Shown: piece by piece, positions 1 to 3,295 of the stretch
How the letters are laid out: the number at the start of each line of letters is the position of its first letter
How positions within the stretch are numbered: position 1 is the first letter of the stretch
NCBI GenBank assembly: GCA_031285245.1
Contig: JAITWN010000198.1
Coordinates: 1 to 5,307, forward strand
Length of the DNA: 5,307 bases
Direction: 5' to 3'
From: Chromatiales bacterium
GTDB taxonomy: Bacteria > Pseudomonadota > Gammaproteobacteria > SZUA-140
Notes under the pieces: model-generated
The model's database searches: none
Seen by the model: only the letters and a program-made list of their open reading frames with translations
Told to the model about the DNA's origin: nothing
Program-made: the position numbers and the translations under genes

Positions 1-91
1 CGGCTCCGCGTCCTGAAAAAGAGTAGCGGGCGCTGCCGATCACTACACCTCAGAGCCCTGCCTCGAAAGGTACGCTGATGATTCAGGAAAA
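1..91. other. Left window edge, no gene assigned
   Basis: No complete gene is visible here. On the minus strand a GTG at 43-41 is preceded by GAGG and opens a frame that stays open to the window edge, but this is only 14 codons (beginning V-I-G-S-A-R-Y-S-F) and cannot be judged. The plus strand has a frame open from base 1 to a TGA at 76-78 with no recognisable protein character. A weak inverted repeat (GTAGCG..CGCTGC, 23-36) lies beside a T-run on the minus strand, but it is too poor to call a terminator. Confidence 0.4.
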
Positions 92-265
92 CTAGTGACT
101 ATCCCCACCCATACGCCGACGCTGCTCGGCTTCCAGCGCAGCACGATCTTCGGCTTCTCGCTCACGGCGGATACGGCGATCGCCTATCCACATGAATAGC
201 GCCACCATCGCCAGCAGTAAAATCAGGACGATTTTAAAAAAAATTCCACCCCAGCCATCGATCAT
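92..265 (-). CDS. Small single-pass membrane protein, 57 aa, unknown function
   Basis: The minus strand encodes a 57-residue protein from ATG at 265-263 to TAG at 94-92. Residues 1-7 (MIDGWGG) are short and nearly uncharged. Residues 8-28 form one strongly hydrophobic helix (IFFKIVLILLLAMVALFMWIG). Residues 29-57 are a highly charged Arg/Glu/Ala-rich tail (DRRIRREREAEDRAALEAEQ, then RRRMGGDSH) likely to be a cytoplasmic alpha helix or short coiled coil. By the positive-inside rule the N-terminus would face out and the tail the cytoplasm. The start is preceded by GGGGTGAAGA, a modest Shine-Dalgarno. It lies 62 bp downstream of the VanZ-like gene on the same strand, so it could be the last gene of an mgtE-led transcript. 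I do not recognise the family. The case for it being real is the clean hydrophobic/charged partition; only its short length argues against it. Confidence 0.68.
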   Translation of the reverse strand: MIDGWGGIFFKIVLILLLAMVALFMWIGDRRIRREREAEDRAALEAEQRRRMGGDSH

Positions 266-327
266 TCTTCACCCCATCCGCGAAAGCGTCACACGCGCCG
301 ACCATGTTAGCACTGAACACCAATGCC

Positions 328-744
328 TCAAGATGGGTTCAGGCGCCAGCGCGCACGCAGCAGCGGCAGCCGCGCCAGTATTGGGGTGCTGAGCAAATAG
401 GCCAAGATACCCACCATATCGGCGAACAGATCCTCAAAAGAGGATTCGCGATAGGGCAGCAAATATTGCACCACCTCAATGCAGATGCCATAAGCGATCA
501 ACATTCCAAACTTGGCGAGACCGAAGCGGGTGCGTGGAATCGAAAAATCGACCAAGAAAGCGAGCACGTAAAACGCCGCCGCGTGATTGAACTTATCCCA
601 GCCAAGATCGGGACCATTCTCGGGAAATTGCGTGAACGCGAGATAAGAGATGGCAATGCAGGCAAACACCAGCGCCACCCGAAACAACCACGCCGGGATT
701 GCACTGCTTTGTGCATCGGCCTTATTTGAAGGCGGTGTATTCAC
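328..744 (-). CDS. VanZ-like family membrane protein
   Basis: This 138-residue protein has the VanZ-like pattern of four transmembrane helices: about 19-38 (after a polar N-terminus), 54-68, 76-97 and 107-127. Family-like conserved residues are visible: the D50-K-F-N-H54 motif entering helix 2, E90 and Q93 (IEVVQ) in helix 3, and R99..D105..D109..G112 (RESSFEDLFADMVG) before helix 4. Many relatives have Asn where D109 sits. VanZ itself confers low-level teicoplanin resistance in enterococci, but most chromosomal VanZ-like proteins have no known role, so antibiotic resistance should not be inferred. The start is GTG at 744-742, because a TAA lies two codons upstream and there is no suitable in-frame ATG before helix 1; GCGAG lies about 6 nt upstream of it. 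It begins 58 bp after the mgtE stop on the same strand, with no terminator seen between them. It ends in a basic tail (RARWRLNPS). Confidence 0.88.
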   Translation of the reverse strand: MNTPPSNKADAQSSAIPAWLFRVALVFACIAISYLAFTQFPENGPDLGWDKFNHAAAFYVLAFLVDFSIPRTRFGLAKFGMLIAYGICIEVVQYLLPYRESSFEDLFADMVGILAYLLSTPILARLPLLRARWRLNPS

Positions 745-802
745 GCATTACTCGCTTTATTGCTATGGATATTCAGAAAGAATCATCGCAGCAGATGTAC
801 GC

Positions 803-2170
803 TCAGGTCGGCGTCGATGCCGGGAGCGGCACTCCGAGCAGCGCCGTCGCGATCGAAAAATAGATCAGCACACCGGTGACGTCCGCAATCGAGGTGACGA
901 GCGGCACGCTCGCCGTTGCCGGGTCGAGACGAAAGCGGCTAAGCAGAAATGGCAACGACATGCCGATCAGGCTGCCCACCACCACCACCATCACCATCGT
1001 CAATGCCACCACAAAAGCGAGATGTATACCACCGCGGGCAACGCCGAGAAAATACACCGTCACCGCCATGGTAATACCGAGCAGGCCCGCGACAGCGAGC
1101 TCACGACCGATCATGCGACCCCAGTCCCGCATCTGCACATCGCCGGTAGCGAGCGCACGCACCATCAGCGTTGCGGTCTGCGCGCCGGCGTTACCACCGG
1201 AGGCGATCAAGAGCGGCAGGAAAAACACCAGCACCACATACGCGGTAATGGTCGCCTCGTAATGCGCGATCCCCATGCCGGAAAGCAGATTGCCGAAGAT
1301 CAGCGCGAGCAGCCAAAAGATGCGCTTGCGGTAAAGCAGCGGCACACTGGCTTCGCGCACGCTCTCTTCCAATCGACCAACCGTACCGACGCGATGAAAA
1401 TCTTCGGTCGCCTCCTGCTCGGCAACGTCCATGGCGTCATCGTAGGTCACGATACCGACGAGACGATCCTGATCATCGATGATCGGCAGCGCGATCAAGT
1501 CATACTTGCTGATCTTATTGACGACCTCGACCTGCGGATCAGTGACGCGGCTCGCGATCACCTCCTCCACCATCAAACCGGAAACACGCGCGTCATCGCT
1601 CGCGACAATGAGATCGCGCAGCGACACCGTGCCGAGCAGATGCCGACTGCGATCGATGACATAGGCCTGATAGATGGTTTCCTTATCAGGCGCTTCATGA
1701 CGCAGTGACTCGATCGCCTGCGACGCGGTGAGATGCGGCGACAGCGTGGCGTAATCCGAAGTCATGATCGCACCCGCCGTCCCTTCCTCGTGGCTCGCGA
1801 GATTGCGGATGTCGTCGCGCTCGGCGTGCGCGAGGCCCGGCAGGAGCGCGGCCTGCTGATCGGGTTCGAGCCGATTATAAAGATCGGCGCGCTCGTCCGC
1901 GGACATATGCAGAAAGATCTCGGCAAGGTTACGCCGATTGAGGGATTTGGCGAGCCGCACCTGCTCATTGGGCGGCAGATAACCAAATACATCGGTGCGG
2001 CGCTCATTCGGCAGCGATGACAGTACGCGCCAGATGTCGCTGTTTTCCAGCTTTTCTATACAGCTTGCGATGTCGGCGGGATGGGCTTCTTCAAGCAGAG
2101 CACGCAACTGCACAATATCACGCTGCGCGAGCAACTCACGGACATTGGTGGCGAAATCTTTGATCTGCAT
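803..2170 (-). CDS. mgtE: Magnesium transporter MgtE
   Basis: This 455-residue protein has the full MgtE architecture. A helical MgtE N domain spans about residues 18-125. A pair of CBS domains follows, about 136-190 and 200-253, ending in the typical EQEATEDF sequence and connecting helix. The membrane domain spans 283-449 with five helices. It contains the family signature PLLIASGGNAGAQTATLMVR (318-337) and the second hallmark LDPATASVPLVTSIADVTG (415-433); D430 matches the pore aspartate (D432) of Thermus thermophilus MgtE. In characterised homologues the protein is a homodimeric inner-membrane Mg2+ channel. Its N and CBS domains bind Mg2+ and close the pore when internal Mg2+ is high. Length is normal and nothing is missing. 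The ATG at 2170-2168 is set by an excellent Shine-Dalgarno (GAGGTGA, 2180-2174). That site is buried in a 10-bp leader helix, which suggests translational control in addition to the protein's own gating. Confidence 0.97.
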   Translation of the reverse strand: MQIKDFATNVRELLAQRDIVQLRALLEEAHPADIASCIEKLENSDIWRVLSSLPNERRTDVFGYLPPNEQVRLAKSLNRRNLAEIFLHMSADERADLYNRLEPDQQAALLPGLAHAERDDIRNLASHEEGTAGAIMTSDYATLSPHLTASQAIESLRHEAPDKETIYQAYVIDRSRHLLGTVSLRDLIVASDDARVSGLMVEEVIASRVTDPQVEVVNKISKYDLIALPIIDDQDRLVGIVTYDDAMDVAEQEATEDFHRVGTVGRLEESVREASVPLLYRKRIFWLLALIFGNLLSGMGIAHYEATITAYVVLVFFLPLLIASGGNAGAQTATLMVRALATGDVQMRDWGRMIGRELAVAGLLGITMAVTVYFLGVARGGIHLAFVVALTMVMVVVVGSLIGMSLPFLLSRFRLDPATASVPLVTSIADVTGVLIYFSIATALLGVPLPASTPT

Positions 2171-2216
2171 GATTCACCTCTGGGCGCCTGCCGTAATCGG
2201 CAATGCGAGGTGAACC
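2171..2216 (-). promoter_or_regulatory. Hairpin sequestering the mgtE Shine-Dalgarno
   Basis: On the minus strand GGTTCACCTC (2216-2207) pairs with GAGGTGAATC (2180-2171) in a continuous 10-bp helix with one G-U. The helix covers the whole Shine-Dalgarno (GAGGTGA, a 7-base match to the 16S rRNA 3' end) and stops at the base before the AUG. A second stem, TGCCG/CGGCA (2202-2198 with 2193-2189) with loop ATTA, caps it. The 5' arm thus mimics the ribosomal anti-Shine-Dalgarno. With the site occluded, mgtE translation should be low unless the helix is opened. The pairing is seen directly; its in vivo effect is inferred. Confidence 0.65.
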
Positions 2217-2275
2217 GGGAAAGGTCAGGCTTGCGCCCGGGTCACTGGCGGCTACCGATCGCTGCCGATCGCGTG

Positions 2276-2332
2276 TCAGGTCGTGGTAGTGTGTTGTGAC
2301 GACTGGGTACGTCCATGGAATCGTTGATTCAT
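2276..2332 (-). CDS. Possible leader peptide ORF upstream of mgtE, 18 codons
   Basis: Within the predicted mgtE leader an ATG at 2332-2330 opens MNQRFHGRTQSSQHTTTT, ending with TGA at 2278-2276. GAGG (2341-2338) lies 5 nt upstream of the ATG, a workable Shine-Dalgarno at good spacing, although the 5'-end hairpin could cover it. The ORF ends in four consecutive Thr codons (ACT ACC ACG ACC). Its last codons overlap the GTCAC and CTACC strands of the upstream leader structure, so a ribosome there would block their pairing. A four-codon ATG frame (2343-2329) ends in TGA overlapping this start (ATGA). An ORF this short is common by chance, and the case rests on position, ribosome site and overlap with the pairing strands. 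Confidence 0.3.
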   Translation of the reverse strand: MNQRFHGRTQSSQHTTTT

Positions 2333-2334
2333 CT

Positions 2335-2353
2335 GCGCCTCATATAAAGGCGC
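2335..2353 (-). promoter_or_regulatory. Inverted repeat at the predicted mgtE transcription start
   Basis: GCGCCT (2335-2340) and AGGCGC (2348-2353) form a perfect 6-bp inverted repeat around a 7-base AT-rich centre (CATATAA). It overlaps the predicted start point of the mgtE transcript. As RNA it would make a hairpin at the very 5' end and cover the GAGG preceding the small leader ORF. As DNA the same palindrome could be a repressor site. The sequence does not distinguish these. Confidence 0.4.
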
Positions 2354-2357
2354 GCGA

Positions 2358-2386
2358 ACTATAACGAAAGCCCCCGCGAGGGTCAA
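2358..2386 (-). promoter_or_regulatory. Predicted sigma70-type promoter for mgtE
   Basis: On the minus strand TTGACC (2386-2381) matches the -35 consensus at 5 of 6 positions. After exactly 17 bp, TATAGT (2363-2358) matches the -10 consensus at 5 of 6. Transcription would start near 2351 and read through the leader into mgtE, then probably into the VanZ-like and small membrane genes. It is the best match I could find on the minus strand of the intergenic region. Confidence 0.65.
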
Positions 2387-2522
2387 CGACGGATAGCGCT
2401 ACTCTTGGGGATCTGCTGAAAAACCTTCAATGACGGAGGTCATGCAGACCTTCCCTTGCAATACGCAAGAAACATTCTGGATGTACTGACCAATGCCGCG
2501 CTGACGTGGGAGAATGCGCGCC
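2387..2522 (+). other. Upstream region of the SDR gene, no clear promoter
   Basis: This part of the divergent intergenic region should carry the plus-strand promoter, but I find no good sigma70 pair. TTGCAA (2456-2461) has only a poor -10 partner (TGTACT, 2482-2487) at an overlong 20-bp spacing. A 19-codon frame from ATG 2430 to TGA 2487-2489 (MTEVMQTFPCNTQETFWMY) contains a GGAGG only 2 nt from its second ATG, which is too close to be a normal ribosome site. I do not call it a gene. Confidence 0.4.
2508..2512 (+). promoter_or_regulatory. Ribosome binding site deciding the SDR start
   Basis: GGGAG sits 10 nt before the ATG at 2523 but only 1 nt before the in-frame ATG at 2514. The usable spacing favours 2523, and the protein then begins MNSPALTILGAGYVG, placing the nucleotide-binding loop at the usual distance from the N-terminus. 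Confidence 0.65.
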
Positions 2523-3248
2523 ATGAATTCCCCTGCCCTCACCATCCTCGGTGCTGGTTACGTGGGCGCCGCGCTGTGGCGGCGTTTCCCCGCCGCTATC
2601 GCCACACGCAGACACCCTGCGCCGCAGATGCTGCATTTTGATCTCACCGAGGCAACGAGCTGGAGCAATATCCCCTGCAAAGGGCGACATGTGGTGTGGA
2701 CCTTCCCCGCCGAACCCCTGGCACAGGTGCAGGCATATCACGACACTTGTTTGAAAGAAGCGGCTAGCCTGATCGTGCTCGGCAGCACCTCTGCTTACCA
2801 ACTCGATGATGAAACAGGAACACCATGGCTAGCTGAAGACGCGCCGATCGACGCCAACCTTGCGCGCGTCCAAGGCGAAGAATGGCTACGTTCACGCGGC
2901 GCCACAGTGCTTCGCCTCGCTGGTCTTTTCGGCCCTGGGCGTGAGCCCGCAGGCTGGCTGCAACGCGGTCGCATCAAAGACGGCGCCAAACTCGTCAATC
3001 TAATTCACGTCGATGATGTCGTTGCAACCATCGCCGCGCTGCTCGCGCGCCCACGCCCCGGCGTCACGATCAATGTCACAAACGGTGAACCGCTGAGCTG
3101 GCGCGAACTTGCCACGCGTCTGCGTCAGCGCGGTGAACTTCCCGCTGACTGGCAACTGCCCGCAAGCATTCCCGGATGTTTCGGCAAACGTATCGCCATT
3201 CATCGCTTGCGCGAAATGCTGCCCAATCATCATTTCCAGCAACCTTGA
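2523..3248 (+). CDS. NAD(P)-binding extended-SDR protein, YeeZ-like
   Basis: This 241-residue protein starts with a Rossmann first strand and a GxGxxG nucleotide loop (ILGAGYVG, residues 8-15). Other landmarks of the atypical extended-SDR/NAD-dependent epimerase family follow: the strand-4 region LIVLGSTSAYQ (83-93), the LRLAGLFGPGR motif (130-140) and NLIHVDDVV (159-167), where such proteins usually have RIHVDD. Canonical short-chain dehydrogenases have a catalytic YxxxK; here the tyrosine (Y92, in STSAY) is present, but the residue four on is Asp (D96), not Lys. It may therefore bind nucleotide without the usual chemistry, as proposed for some atypical SDRs. Length fits YeeZ-type proteins. 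No substrate can be named from sequence. It is divergent from mgtE and followed 47 bp later by the large unknown gene, with no terminator between, so the two may be co-transcribed. Confidence 0.87.
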   Translation: MNSPALTILGAGYVGAALWRRFPAAIATRRHPAPQMLHFDLTEATSWSNIPCKGRHVVWTFPAEPLAQVQAYHDTCLKEAASLIVLGSTSAYQLDDETGTPWLAEDAPIDANLARVQGEEWLRSRGATVLRLAGLFGPGREPAGWLQRGRIKDGAKLVNLIHVDDVVATIAALLARPRPGVTINVTNGEPLSWRELATRLRQRGELPADWQLPASIPGCFGKRIAIHRLREMLPNHHFQQP

Positions 3249-3295
3249 TCACTGCCGCACAAGAAACACGGTCTATTGAACGAGAGGACATAAAA

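Larger units (their letters stand above)
2171..2351 (-). promoter_or_regulatory. Structured mgtE 5' leader, candidate riboregulator
   Basis: From the predicted start point near 2351 to the mgtE AUG there are about 180 nt of leader, long for an ordinary 5' UTR. Visible elements in transcript order are: a hairpin at the 5' end (GCGCCT/AGGCGC); a possible 18-codon ORF; an element closed by GTCAC (2300-2296) with GTGAC (2245-2241) and CTACC (2289-2285) with GGTAG (2256-2252), separated by matched 6-nt internal loops and topped by a GATCG/CGATC hairpin (2270-2257); a GCAA-tetraloop hairpin CGGGC/GCCTG (2239-2226); and the Shine-Dalgarno hairpin. GTGACCCGG (2245-2237) can instead pair with CCGGTTCAC (2218-2210) at 8 of 9 positions, which would disrupt three of these elements and free the ribosome site. 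I do not recognise a known class; by eye it does not look like the M-box Mg2+ riboswitch. The short stems could arise by chance and need comparative support. Confidence 0.45.

Noticed and set aside
14..36. Possible rho-independent terminator for the minus-strand transcript (hairpin followed by TCTTTTT)
   Set aside because: As RNA on the minus strand the stem has a C-A mismatch or only 3 clean pairs, which is too weak to call.
304..729. 141-codon plus-strand frame
   Set aside because: It is antisense to the VanZ-like gene, has no recognisable domain, and the minus-strand frame shows clear membrane helices and family motifs.
1441..1680. High local density of GATC within mgtE
   Set aside because: It falls inside coding sequence where Asp/Ile/Arg codon choices (GAT, ATC, CGATC) generate GATC. 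The same habit is seen across the window, so it is not a specific element.
650..1708. 352-codon plus-strand frame containing a run of seven His residues
   Set aside because: It lies antisense to mgtE. The His run is the reverse complement of the Val/Met-rich membrane helix (TMVMVVVVG), and the rest is Arg/His/Gln-rich as expected of a shadow frame.
2171..2351. M-box (ykoK) Mg2+ riboswitch
   Set aside because: The leader length is compatible, but I cannot match the conserved M-box sequence blocks or layout. A covariance-model search would settle it.
2324..2365. Plus-strand promoter from TTGATT with TATAAA or TATAAC
   Set aside because: Spacings are 13 and 30 bp, both outside the usable range, and the AT-rich hexamers are better explained by the minus-strand promoter and the palindrome loop.
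2430..2489. 19-codon plus-strand ORF upstream of the SDR gene
   Set aside because: GGAGG is only 2 nt from the inner ATG and nothing supports the outer ATG. The peptide has no distinguishing feature.
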